A stretch of DNA of 47,610 nucleotides. Origin: Clostridia bacterium. Lineage in GTDB: Bacteria > Bacillota > Sulfobacillia > SLMV01. Positions 24,752 through 32,824 of this stretch are shown in pieces. The translations under genes and the position numbers were made by a program. The notes beneath the pieces were generated by a model. That model ran no database searches and was not told the DNA's origin. It saw only the letters and a list, made by a program, of their open reading frames with translations. The stretch's first letter is position 1. Each line of letters starts with the position of its first letter. Where the stretch lies: positions 1 to 47,610 of the forward strand of contig PUMD01000191.1 in assembly GCA_003551215.1 (NCBI GenBank). The letters run 5' to 3'.

Positions 24752-25741
24752 TCACTGCGATCTGGAATCGACGGCCTCTGCACGGATCTGCTGCGGATAA
24801 GCATCAGAATTCATTACGGCTTCAATATCCCTCTTTATCTGCTGGGCCAGCTCTTTTTGCGAATCAAACCGGAAGTTGGGCCGGATCCACTGAAGAAAAT
24901 CGCAGGTCAATTCTGCCCGGTAGAGGCGACCCCGGAAATTGATAATATGTACTTCCAGGCGGTTTCTGGGTGTGCATTCAGGTGCGAAAGTGGGACTGCC
25001 GCCGGTATGACCGACCGCCATGGCAGAACGCAGGCCTTCGTCTGGAGCGTGCACCTGCAGTTGGTATACCCCAGCTTTGGGCTGTACCTTGTGCGAACAG
25101 TAGGTCAGATTTGCTGTGGGAAACCCCAACGTGCTGCCCCTTTGGGCTCCTCTGATCACCTCGCCCCGCAGCCGGTAGGGCCTTTGCAGCAGCCGTGCTG
25201 CCTGCTTCACGGCACCTTTTTCCACCAGGCGCCGGATGAGCGTACTGGACACCTGTCGTCCGCTCAGCATGACGGGATCGAGCACGCAGACATCGAATCC
25301 GCATTGCTGGCCCAGCGTGCGTAGATCCTCGGCTTTTCCCAGTCCCCGGTGCCCGAAGGTGAAGTCAAAGCCCACGTAAGCCCAGTCGACGAACAGGTCA
25401 TCCGTCAGTACCTGTCGGCAGAAATCGGCCGGACTGAGGTGCGCCAGCTTATCGTTGAATTCTGCGGTAATGAGGGTGTCTACACCGGTTTCGCTCAGCA
25501 GGACTGCCTTTTCTTTTCGCGTTGTCAGCAGCTGGGGTTTGCGGCCTTCGTCTAGAAACAACGCAGGCGGCGGCCAGAAAGTCAACACCACGAGCTCACC
25601 ATGCAGCTGTTCGGCCCGCTGTCGGGCCGCATCGATCAGCTGACGGTGACCGTAGTGAACGCCATCGAAGGTGCCGATCGCCATCACCCGCGGCTGCTGC
25701 TTCGTTTGCTTTCGGTACTGTTGGTAGGTTGCTTGCTGCAC
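24752..25741 (-). CDS. ribF: Bifunctional riboflavin kinase/FMN adenylyltransferase
   Basis: Makes FMN and FAD from riboflavin. The N-terminal FMN adenylyltransferase domain has GTFDGVHYGH at residues 23-32 and the SSTLIRRLV motif near 168. The C-terminal riboflavin kinase domain has RGSTLGFPTANL near 205. The GTG at 25741 is the start, with GAGGGAG five bases upstream, 16 bases after truB; a longer frame would overlap truB by 77 bases and adds no conserved sequence. The order truB-ribF-rpsO matches Bacillus. Confidence 0.95.
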   Translation of the reverse strand: MQQATYQQYRKQTKQQPRVMAIGTFDGVHYGHRQLIDAARQRAEQLHGELVVLTFWPPPALFLDEGRKPQLLTTRKEKAVLLSETGVDTLITAEFNDKLAHLSPADFCRQVLTDDLFVDWAYVGFDFTFGHRGLGKAEDLRTLGQQCGFDVCVLDPVMLSGRQVSSTLIRRLVEKGAVKQAARLLQRPYRLRGEVIRGAQRGSTLGFPTANLTYCSHKVQPKAGVYQLQVHAPDEGLRSAMAVGHTGGSPTFAPECTPRNRLEVHIINFRGRLYRAELTCDFLQWIRPNFRFDSQKELAQQIKRDIEAVMNSDAYPQQIRAEAVDSRSQ

Positions 25742-25757
25742 TATTTCTCCCTCTCTC

Positions 25758-26648
25758 TTATCCGTCAGGTTTGGCAAAGACCTTCTGCAGGCGTATTTGC
25801 GCGGTACCGTCGGCGGTCTGCTGTATGTGCGCAACAGCCGCCAGGTCCCCGCAGGGATTGACCAGACAGAGCGGCTCGTCGAAAGGAAGCTGGTCGGTGT
25901 CTACTTGCCTGGGCCTGGCCCCGTTGGCTACCAGGCGCACGTCTTCATCCTGCAGCGGTACCTGCTTCATAAACCCAAGAGCTTCCGCCGGTGAAATGAG
26001 GTGGAGCCTGTCTATGCAGTGGGGGAACGTCGCCTTATCTGCAGAAAAGTGGCCGATGCGTTCGCGAACCAGAAAGGACATGTAGCCGGGATATCCTGCT
26101 GCACGGGCAAGATCCTCAAGTAAGACCCGTACGTAGGTGCCACTTGAGCAGGTTATTTGCAGGAGGGCGCGCGGTAGGGGTCCGGGGCGCCAGTCGAGGA
26201 TTTTGATCTCCTCGATTGTGACCAGGCGCGGATCGCGCCTAACCGATATTCCGCGATGGGCCAGCCGGTATAGGGGCACGCCCCCGTGCTTAACAGCGGA
26301 GGTCATTGGAGGTACCTGTTCGACCTCGCCGGTAAAATCCTCCAGGACACCGCGAAGCTCTGCCGGCCCTGATGGGACTGGCCCCCTGGCCGTAACCTTG
26401 CCGAAGCCATCTCCACTGTCGGTGGTTATGCCAAAGGTCAGCTCTGCTGTGTACACTTTCCCCAGCTGCATGAGGTATTGCTGCAGGCGTGTTGCCCGTC
26501 CAACCAGAACAACCACCACCCCACCGGCGCCCGGATCCAGGGTGCCGCAGTGTCCTACCCTGCGTATCTGCAGGGAACGCCGGACCTGCTGGACCAGGTC
26601 GTGGGAACTGCAGCCGGGTGGTTTGAATAGGTTCAGTGCTCCCCGCAT
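25758..26648 (-). CDS. truB: tRNA pseudouridine(55) synthase
   Basis: Forms pseudouridine 55 in the T-loop of tRNAs. The catalytic aspartate is D38 in HCGTLDPGAGG. LNLFKPPGCSSHD at the N-terminus, PPMTSAVKHGGVPLYRLA near 113 and CSSGTYVRVLLEDLA near 165 are the usual blocks, and a C-terminal PUA-like part follows. Length (296) is normal. The ATG overlaps the end of nrnA by 16 bases, and the ribosome-binding site within nrnA is only fair (GAGGGC region), so coupling is likely. Confidence 0.95.
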   Translation of the reverse strand: MRGALNLFKPPGCSSHDLVQQVRRSLQIRRVGHCGTLDPGAGGVVVVLVGRATRLQQYLMQLGKVYTAELTFGITTDSGDGFGKVTARGPVPSGPAELRGVLEDFTGEVEQVPPMTSAVKHGGVPLYRLAHRGISVRRDPRLVTIEEIKILDWRPGPLPRALLQITCSSGTYVRVLLEDLARAAGYPGYMSFLVRERIGHFSADKATFPHCIDRLHLISPAEALGFMKQVPLQDEDVRLVANGARPRQVDTDQLPFDEPLCLVNPCGDLAAVAHIQQTADGTAQIRLQKVFAKPDG

Positions 26649-27634
26649 TGGCTGCCCTCGCCCTCCGCACAGAGGGTACTGCCAATCTCGTCAAGCACAA
26701 GTCTTCGGGCCCGGCACATTGGCCCTTCCATGGTCATGCCCGCTGCCCGGGAATGGCCGCCTCCGCCCATCTTTTCTGCCAGCCGGCTGACATCGTAGTT
26801 ATCCCGCGAACGAAGGCTGACCTTAACCTGACCGACTGGGGTCTCCACAAAGACCGCTGCGACTTCGACCCCGGCGAGGGAACGCAGATGATTCACAATT
26901 CCTTCGGTGTCATCCGCCCCCGCACGGCAGATGGCAAACTCATCCTGCGTAACCTGCGTCCAGGCCAGCTTACCGCAGAAGGTGATGTTCATGTTGTCCA
27001 GAGCCCGCGCCAGAAGGCGCAGGGTGGCGGGCCTCCGCTGCTCATTAATGCGGCTGTACACCAGATGAGGCGCTGCTCCTGCCTCTACCAGCTCTGCTGC
27101 CCTGCGAAGGGTCTCAGCCCCGGTGTTTGGATAGGCGAAAAACCCGGTATCAGTGGCGATGCCTGTGTACAAAGCGGTGGCTACATCGTTGTCGATGGGG
27201 ATGTCGGCAGACTTGAGCCAGTCAAACAGCATCTCGGCTGTTGCGGCAGCTTCGGGGTCCACCCATACCAGATCACCGTTACGCAGTGCAGTACGGTGAT
27301 GGTCGATAACCACCACCTTGCTTTGCCTGGTGTCAATCAGCTCAGAGCTGCGCCCTACCCTGGCCGGTGAGCTGCAGTCCATCAGCAGGACTACATCGAA
27401 GTGACCCAGGCAGTCCTTGGGCGGTGCGATACCTTCCCATCCCCGCAGAAATGACAGCTCCTCGGGCGGCGGGTCGGCACTCACCACCTGGCACTGTGTC
27501 CCAAACCGGCTGCATACCATGTTCACAGCAAGAGCACATCCCACGCTGTCACCGTCGGGTGACAGATGAAGGGGCACCAGCACGCGGTCGGCGCATCTGA
27601 GTATTCGAGTAATGGCGGCTAGCTTGCGGTTCAG
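26633..27634 (-). CDS. nrnA: DHH/DHHA1 phosphoesterase, NrnA type (nanoRNase/pAp phosphatase)
   Basis: Degrades 2-5 nt RNAs and dephosphorylates pAp in NrnA-type members. Motifs are HLSPDGDSVGCAL, VLLMDCSS, the DHH motif in VVVIDHHRT, TALYTGIATDTGFF and the C-terminal GGGGHSRAAG of DHHA1. The only ordinary in-frame start, GTG at 27583, would begin inside the first beta strand. The frame upstream reads LAAITRILRCADRVL, the expected first helix of the family. I therefore place the start at CTG 27634, which has GGGAGG eight to nine bases upstream and lies just after the rbfA stop. A one-base sequence error in this spot is the alternative. Bacillus does not have this gene between rbfA and truB. 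Confidence 0.88.
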   Translation of the reverse strand: MNRKLAAITRILRCADRVLVPLHLSPDGDSVGCALAVNMVCSRFGTQCQVVSADPPPEELSFLRGWEGIAPPKDCLGHFDVVLLMDCSSPARVGRSSELIDTRQSKVVVIDHHRTALRNGDLVWVDPEAAATAEMLFDWLKSADIPIDNDVATALYTGIATDTGFFAYPNTGAETLRRAAELVEAGAAPHLVYSRINEQRRPATLRLLARALDNMNITFCGKLAWTQVTQDEFAICRAGADDTEGIVNHLRSLAGVEVAAVFVETPVGQVKVSLRSRDNYDVSRLAEKMGGGGHSRAAGMTMEGPMCRARRLVLDEIGSTLCAEGEGSQCGEH

Positions 27635-27638
27635 CCAG

Positions 27639-27998
27639 TCATCCCTCCCTGTCCTCGCGGATCTTTTTCAACAGAGCATCAATACGTGCTCCCCGTTCTA
27701 TGGAACGGTCCTCGACAAAACGGATTTCGGGAACATACTTGAGCCTGGTGCGTTCTCCTATCTCAGAGCGAATATATCCTTTGGCGCTTTCCAGGCCCTC
27801 GAAGGTGATGCGCCTTTCTTCGTCGTCACCCAGGACCGACACGTAGACGCTGGCATGGCGGAAGTCAGGTGAAAGCTCCACCCCCACCACCGAGGCCAGA
27901 CCAACGCGGGGATCTTTTAGGTCCCTGTCAATTACCTGGGCGACTATTCTCTTGACCTCCTTGGCCGCACGACGCAATGTGTGCTGGTGTTCGGTCAC
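27639..27998 (-). CDS. rbfA: Ribosome-binding factor A
   Basis: A KH-fold 30S maturation factor (119 residues) that acts on the 5' end of 16S rRNA, important in the cold. Recognisable blocks: RRAAKEVKRIVAQVI, DLKDPRVGLASVVGVELSPDFRHASVYVSV and the closing ARIDALLKKIRED. The start is a GTG; AGGAGG lies 13 bases upstream, longer than usual, and an in-frame TGA three codons upstream rules out extension. It follows infB by 34 bases. Confidence 0.94.
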   Translation of the reverse strand: MTEHQHTLRRAAKEVKRIVAQVIDRDLKDPRVGLASVVGVELSPDFRHASVYVSVLGDDEERRITFEGLESAKGYIRSEIGERTRLKYVPEIRFVEDRSIERGARIDALLKKIREDREG

Positions 27999-28032
27999 CG
28001 AGCATCACCATCCTCCTGTAGTTGGGGGAACG

Positions 28033-30174
28033 TCAGTCCCGCGGAACTTCTTCCTCGACGAAAAACTCCAGGCGATCTCCTTCTTTGACATCATTGTAGT
28101 TGGCGATTCCCAGACCGCACTCGTAGCCAGCGCTTACCTCGCGCACATCGTCCTGGAAACGCTTGAGCGATGATATTCCACCCTCGTGGATCACGCGTCC
28201 GTCGCGGACAACCCGCACGTTTGCGTTTCGCCGGATTTCTCCATCCGTGACGTAGAGTCCGGCAATCCGGCCCACACTGGAGACCTGGAAGGTGTCACGG
28301 ACTTCTGCTCTGCCGATAACCACTTCGCGGAATTCAGGCGCCAGCATGCCTGTAATCGCCCGCTCAATGTCCTCCAGCAGTTCGTATATTACCCGATAAG
28401 TGCGGATTTCAATGCCCTCGCGCTCAGCGCTGTCCGTCGCACCCGCGTTGGGGCGAACGTTGAATCCGACCACGATGGAATCAGATGCCGACGCCAGCAT
28501 TATATCAGACTCGTTGATGGCCCCGACACCACCGTGCAGGACATTGACCGTTACTTCCTCGTTCCGTGTCGACTCCAGCGCCTGCTCGCAGGCCTGCAGC
28601 GAGCCGTGGACGTCTGCTTTTAGTATGATGCGCAGCTCTTTTGGGGTGTCGTCTTCACCGCGATAAAACTCCTCAAGCGAAACTGTACTGGTGGCCTGCA
28701 GTTCGCTTTCGCGTTCTTCTTCCTGCAGCTTTTCTGCCTCCTCGCGGGCCTGTGCATCATCCTCCATAACCACGAACAGGTCTCCCGCCTGGGCGACATC
28801 GGAGGCTCCCAGAACTTCTACTGGAGTTGAAGGCGGAGCTTTGTCTATTCGTTCGCCCGTCTCATCAAACATGGCGCGGACCCGTCCGTGATGAATGCCG
28901 GCTATAAAGGGGTCGCCGACTTTCAGCGTGCCCCCCTGGATGAGAACGGTGGCGACTGGGCCGCGGCCCTTTTCCACTTCCGACTCTATGACCACCCCGT
29001 GGGCTCGCTTGTCTGCATCGGCAGTGAGCTGCTCCATCTCCGCCAGGAGAACTATCATCTCGAGAAGCTCATCGATGTTGTCCCCTTGAAGGGCAGAGAT
29101 GTCGACGTATATGGTTTCACCACCCCACTCCTCGGGGACGAGCTCCTGTCCGGTCAGCTCCTGTCTTACCCGGTCGGGCTGTGCACCGGGAAGATCGATC
29201 TTGTTAACCGCCACGACTATCGGGACGCCCGCTGATTTGGCGTGATTTATGGCCTCGATGGTCTGCGGCATAACTCCATCAACAGCATCCACCATCAATA
29301 CGGCTATATCGGTTGCGTGTGCCCCGCGGGAGCGCATGGCGGTGAAGGCCTCGTGTCCCGGTGTGTCCAGAAACACGATCTCGCTGCCATCGTGGCTGAT
29401 AACCGAAGCTCCGATGTGCTGAGTAATGCCTCCCGCCTCCCGCTCGGCGACTGCAGTCTCCCGCAGCGTATCGAGCAGGGTAGTCTTGCCGTGATCGACG
29501 TGACCGAGTATGGTCACCACCGGGGCTCGAGAAGTGAGATTGTCCGGATCATCCTCGGCAATGAACTGCTGCAGTACTTCCCGTTCCCTTTTCTGAAGGT
29601 CTTCGGCTTCTTCCCCTTCATCTTCCAGCTCGAACTCAACTCCCAGTTCACCGACTATTAATGCTGCGCTCTCGAGGTCCAGCTCCTGGTTGATGTTGGC
29701 CATGATTCCTATGCCCACCAGGTGCTGCATCAGTTCGATCGGCTCTACCTTCAGTTTTTGAGCCAGACCACCTACAGAAATTGGGCCCGTGAGGGTTACT
29801 TTTTCCACCGGGATCAGCAGACCTTCATCCTCCTGGGATGAGGGGCGCTGCCGCTCACGCCTGTCGGTCTGGGTCCGCTGCTCTGACGTGGTCGGCTCTG
29901 ATTCCTCAGCAACCTCCTGCTTTTCAGCCTCCTGCACCGTTTGCTCCGCCTGTTCATCGGAGGAAGGTTCTTTTGTCGATTCGGGCTGCTGTTGTGGTGT
30001 TTCTTCCGGTTCACCCTCGACGATCTCCTTGACTCTCTGGGCTACCCTATCGTTAACTGTGGCCATGTGGTTGGTTACGTCAAGATTCATCTCCTTCTGC
30101 AGAATTTGCAGAACTTCCTTGCTTTCGATATCCAGTTGTCGGGCCAGCTTGTATACTCTAATGCCCTTGGCCAA
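28033..30174 (-). CDS. infB: Translation initiation factor IF-2
   Basis: The GTPase that brings fMet-tRNA to the 30S subunit. After an N-domain ([21 protein letters not shown]) and a Glu/Gln-rich linker comes a second IF2N module, then G1 GHVDHGKT at about 224-231, [17 protein letters not shown], and the C-terminal tRNA-binding domains. The TTG at 30174 is the start: GGAGGTGA lies five bases upstream and the protein begins [11 protein letters not shown] like its relatives. It overlaps rnpM by 17 bases. At 713 residues the linker is short. The L7Ae-like ylxQ gene that usually precedes infB in Bacillus is missing. Confidence 0.97.
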   Translation of the reverse strand: MAKGIRVYKLARQLDIESKEVLQILQKEMNLDVTNHMATVNDRVAQRVKEIVEGEPEETPQQQPESTKEPSSDEQAEQTVQEAEKQEVAEESEPTTSEQRTQTDRRERQRPSSQEDEGLLIPVEKVTLTGPISVGGLAQKLKVEPIELMQHLVGIGIMANINQELDLESAALIVGELGVEFELEDEGEEAEDLQKREREVLQQFIAEDDPDNLTSRAPVVTILGHVDHGKTTLLDTLRETAVAEREAGGITQHIGASVISHDGSEIVFLDTPGHEAFTAMRSRGAHATDIAVLMVDAVDGVMPQTIEAINHAKSAGVPIVVAVNKIDLPGAQPDRVRQELTGQELVPEEWGGETIYVDISALQGDNIDELLEMIVLLAEMEQLTADADKRAHGVVIESEVEKGRGPVATVLIQGGTLKVGDPFIAGIHHGRVRAMFDETGERIDKAPPSTPVEVLGASDVAQAGDLFVVMEDDAQAREEAEKLQEEERESELQATSTVSLEEFYRGEDDTPKELRIILKADVHGSLQACEQALESTRNEEVTVNVLHGGVGAINESDIMLASASDSIVVGFNVRPNAGATDSAEREGIEIRTYRVIYELLEDIERAITGMLAPEFREVVIGRAEVRDTFQVSSVGRIAGLYVTDGEIRRNANVRVVRDGRVIHEGGISSLKRFQDDVREVSAGYECGLGIANYNDVKEGDRLEFFVEEEVPRD

Positions 30175-30505
30175 AAACTTCACCTCCACCTTCATCCTCA
30201 ATCAAATCTGCTATTTGCCTGTGCAGCCGCTCGCGGGTCTGCTGCGGTAGAGAGCCGGTGCGCAGAGCCTTGCTCAGCCGGTTTCGGGAAAAGGCCGCCT
30301 CAACGCAATCGCCGCTTGGGCAGATGTAAGTGCCTCTACCGGGCGTTTTCCCGTCAGCATCGAGCTGAATATCACCATCCGGCGTTCTGACCAGCCGGAG
30401 AAGCGACCGCTTGGATGTCCGCTGACCACAGCCGATACATCTGCGAATAGGTTCCTGTCGGGAATCTGGCACAACCCATTCACACCCTTCAGAAGAATGT
30501 ATCAA
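30158..30505 (-). CDS. rnpM: YlxR-family RNA-binding protein (RnpM)
   Basis: A small basic protein of the YlxR family, reported in Bacillus to bind and modulate RNase P. The core is RRCIGCGQRTSKRSLLRLVRTPDGDI, then GKTPGRGTYICPS and the C-terminal helix AFSRNRLSKALRTG. The start is unsettled: a TTG at 30505 sits four bases after nusA, while a GTG eleven codons later with AAGGGTG upstream gives a length closer to the family. The gene lies between nusA and infB as in Bacillus. Confidence 0.88.
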   Translation of the reverse strand: MIHSSEGCEWVVPDSRQEPIRRCIGCGQRTSKRSLLRLVRTPDGDIQLDADGKTPGRGTYICPSGDCVEAAFSRNRLSKALRTGSLPQQTRERLHRQIADLIEDEGGGEVFGQGH

Positions 30506-30509
30506 TCAT

Positions 30510-31787
30510 CTATTTTTTCTGCGGACCCCCGGCCTCCTCGTCAGGACTCTCCTCGACCTCATCCGATTCAGACTCCTGCTCCGAATGCTCGTCTTCCTGG
30601 ACCTGTTCTTTTTCCGCATCGCTGCGGATGCGGTCAATCAGGCGGCTTGGTCTGTCATCCTCTTCCTCTTCATCCCGCAGCAGAAAGCCGGGAACACGAA
30701 CTTCCTGGTCTTGGGTGCTGACTTTGATGCCCTCTTGTGCTTCTGCACCCTTCTCCTGCCATTCGGATTCGCTTTCGATGTCAATTTTCCATCCGGTCAG
30801 CTTGGCCGACAGTCTTGCATTCTGACCGGCCTTACCGATGGCCAGGGACAGCTGGTCATCCGGGACAACAACGCGAGCGATGCCGCTGTCTTTCTGCAGA
30901 ATTACTCTTGATACATCAGCCGGGCTCAGAGAATTGGCCACGAACTCTTCCTGAATCGGCGACCAGCGGACTATGTCCACTTTTTCTCCCTTCAACTCGC
31001 GTACAACACTCTGCACACGTGCCCCTCGCTGTCCCACGCAGGCCCCGACGGGATCCACGTTCGCCTCCTCGGAACGGACCGCTACTTTTGAGCGGGCGCC
31101 GGCCTCACGGACTATTTTTACGATTTCCACCTCACCGTCGTGAACCTCGGGGACTTCCAGCTCCATCAGGCGTTTGACCAGCTGAGGGTGGCTGCGGGAC
31201 AATACTATCTGAGGTCCCTTGGTAGTCTTGTTCACTTCTGCAATGTACAGCTTTACCCTGTCGCCCTCGCGAAACCTCTCTCCCGGAATCTGCTCGGCCG
31301 GTTCAAGAATAGATTCTGTTGCCCCCAGGTCAACAAGCACGTTTCCGTCGTGCACGCGCTGTACAAGACCTGTTATCATTTCATCTTCTTTGTCTATGAA
31401 CTGCTGGTAGATCCTTTCCCGCTCTGCCTCGCGTACTCTCTGCATTATGACCTGCTTGGAGGTCTGCGCGGCGATACGCCCGAACCGTTCGGGGGCCACC
31501 TCAAACTCGATGCGGTCGCCGACCTCGTAACTGGGGTCCCGGCTGCGGGCTTCCTCGAGGGAGATCTCGGTGCGGTCGTCAGTGACCTCCTCTACGACCT
31601 CCTTGAACTGAGTTATTCTAATTCTGCCGCTTTCCCGGTCCACTTCCACGTTGACATCGTGACCTCCGCCGTAGTTGCGGCGGTAGGCAGATTTGACGGC
31701 CGATTCAATGGCCTCCAGGAGGGTATCCTTGTCGAGGCCGTGTTGCTTTCGCAGGTCATCGAGAGCACTCATAAAGTCATATTGCAT
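30510..31787 (-). CDS. nusA: Transcription termination/antitermination protein NusA
   Basis: Binds RNA polymerase and nascent RNA to control pausing, termination and antitermination. An N-terminal polymerase-binding domain (to about 125) is followed by S1 (ITGLVQRVHDGNVLVDLG), KH1 (GACVGQRGARVQSVVREL near 250) and KH2 (LAIGKAGQNARLSAKLTG near 318). A low-complexity acidic tail (about 365-425) replaces the repeats of E. coli NusA. The ATG has GAGAGGGG upstream. A terminator-like hairpin in the leader of this operon is a plausible NusA-responsive control point. Confidence 0.97.
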   Translation of the reverse strand: MQYDFMSALDDLRKQHGLDKDTLLEAIESAVKSAYRRNYGGGHDVNVEVDRESGRIRITQFKEVVEEVTDDRTEISLEEARSRDPSYEVGDRIEFEVAPERFGRIAAQTSKQVIMQRVREAERERIYQQFIDKEDEMITGLVQRVHDGNVLVDLGATESILEPAEQIPGERFREGDRVKLYIAEVNKTTKGPQIVLSRSHPQLVKRLMELEVPEVHDGEVEIVKIVREAGARSKVAVRSEEANVDPVGACVGQRGARVQSVVRELKGEKVDIVRWSPIQEEFVANSLSPADVSRVILQKDSGIARVVVPDDQLSLAIGKAGQNARLSAKLTGWKIDIESESEWQEKGAEAQEGIKVSTQDQEVRVPGFLLRDEEEEDDRPSRLIDRIRSDAEKEQVQEDEHSEQESESDEVEESPDEEAGGPQKK

Positions 31788-31853
31788 GATATGCCCCTCT
31801 CTGTACCAGATCCAGATTTCCTGTACCTCTTGAGATTGCTCCGATTTCCCCTG

Positions 31854-32321
31854 TCACAGTTCGTAGTAGAGTTTGGCTCTAGCCGCCATCTCCCGCGGTA
31901 TGCGGTAAGTGGTTCCGTCGTCCTCAGTCACGACTATATATCCATCACAGAGCCCCTGTAGGGATCCTCTGAAGCGTTTCTTTCCTTCTACGGGAGCATA
32001 GGTGTTTACTTCAACTGTTCGCCCCCGGAAAATGTCGAATTCTCGATCGGTAACCAGCCTGCGGTCCAGACCAGGAGAAGAAACCTCCAGATAGTAGCCG
32101 TCCGGGAACATGTCTTCTTCCAGCTCCAGCCTGGCTCCCAACAGATCGTTGAACTGCTGACAATCTCCTACCGTTACTCCTTCTTCTTTGTGCAGTACCA
32201 CCACCACATGCGGGCGACCCTGCTCCCCCTTTACCTCCAGCGAGACTATCTTCAGATCCTCGGCGGATGCCACCGCTTCGGCAATTTCCCACAGCTGTTC
32301 GTTACGTTTGCCCTTGGACAT
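31854..32321 (-). CDS. rimP: Ribosome maturation factor RimP
   Basis: Assists 30S subunit assembly. The 155-residue protein has GDCQQFNDLLGARLELEE, YYLEVSSPGLDRRLVTDREF and the C-terminal SH3-like part ending in AARAKLYYEL. The ATG at 32321 has AAAGGAG seven bases upstream and gives the family length. It is the first gene of the rimP-nusA-rnpM-infB-rbfA-nrnA-truB-ribF run, with nusA 66 bases downstream, and is preceded by a promoter and a terminator-like leader. Confidence 0.95.
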   Translation of the reverse strand: MSKGKRNEQLWEIAEAVASAEDLKIVSLEVKGEQGRPHVVVVLHKEEGVTVGDCQQFNDLLGARLELEEDMFPDGYYLEVSSPGLDRRLVTDREFDIFRGRTVEVNTYAPVEGKKRFRGSLQGLCDGYIVVTEDDGTTYRIPREMAARAKLYYEL

Positions 32322-32358
32322 TTTAGTACTCCTTTTTTGAAATTTTCCGCGCAACTAG

Positions 32359-32386
32359 GAAAAAGAGTGGGTGGAGACCCACTCTT
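32359..32386 (-). terminator. Intrinsic terminator/attenuator in the rimP leader
   Basis: AAGAGTGGGT pairs perfectly with ACCCACTCTT across a 4-base loop and is followed by T residues (CTCTTTTTCC) on the minus strand. It sits between a good promoter and rimP, so it could attenuate the operon as well as stop readthrough from nfo. Confidence 0.75.
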
Positions 32387-32391
32387 CCTCA

Positions 32392-32408
32392 GCAAATCCA
32401 CGATTTGC
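32392..32408 (-). promoter_or_regulatory. Leader hairpin upstream of the rimP attenuator
   Basis: GCAAATC and GATTTGC flank a 3-base loop, a perfect 7-bp stem ending five bases before the terminator stem. The two stems are in tandem and do not obviously exclude each other. Confidence 0.5.
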
Positions 32409-32425
32409 ACTCAACAATCGCCAAA

Positions 32426-32454
32426 AGTATAGCACACTACCTGCCGCGTTACAA
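32426..32454 (-). promoter_or_regulatory. Promoter of the rimP-nusA-infB operon
   Basis: On the minus strand TTGTAA (32454-32449) and TATACT (32431-32426) are 17 bases apart, with TGC before the -10 (extended -10). It predicts a start near 32419 and a leader of about 98 bases. Confidence 0.75.
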
Positions 32455-32824
32455 CTCACACCGCTGCCTGGCCTTCGAGGATGCTGGACCAAAAGAGCGT
32501 ACGCCGTTCATCGAGCCGGAGGTCTGCAGTGAAAAGGTCAGCCTCACAAAAGCCACAACCAGCCCGATTGCTCTGACAGCACCGATGTGCTCAGAGCTGG
32601 CGGGCGATGCCTCCGGGGTGGGCCCCAAGGGTGGCATCACAACCGGTTGGAGGCAGCCGACGCATATGGGAGTAAAAACCGGAGATCACCAGCAAGCGGA
32701 ACGCCGGGATGCCCGTCTAATTATCACCAGCGGCGACATCGTCGTCTGGTCATTGGTGGCAGGCTCGCAGGAGCTGATCCCCCCGTTTGCCCCGACAGAG
32801 CAGGCGGCGCGACCGGTGCCGCCC
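32455..32824. other. Intergenic region between nfo and the rimP promoter
   Basis: About 370 bases with no gene I can support. A minus-strand frame with GC-rich third positions runs through it but is cut by one TGA and has no ribosome-binding site. An open plus-strand frame is largely antisense to nfo. No RNase P, tmRNA, 6S or SRP RNA signature was seen. Confidence 0.4.
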
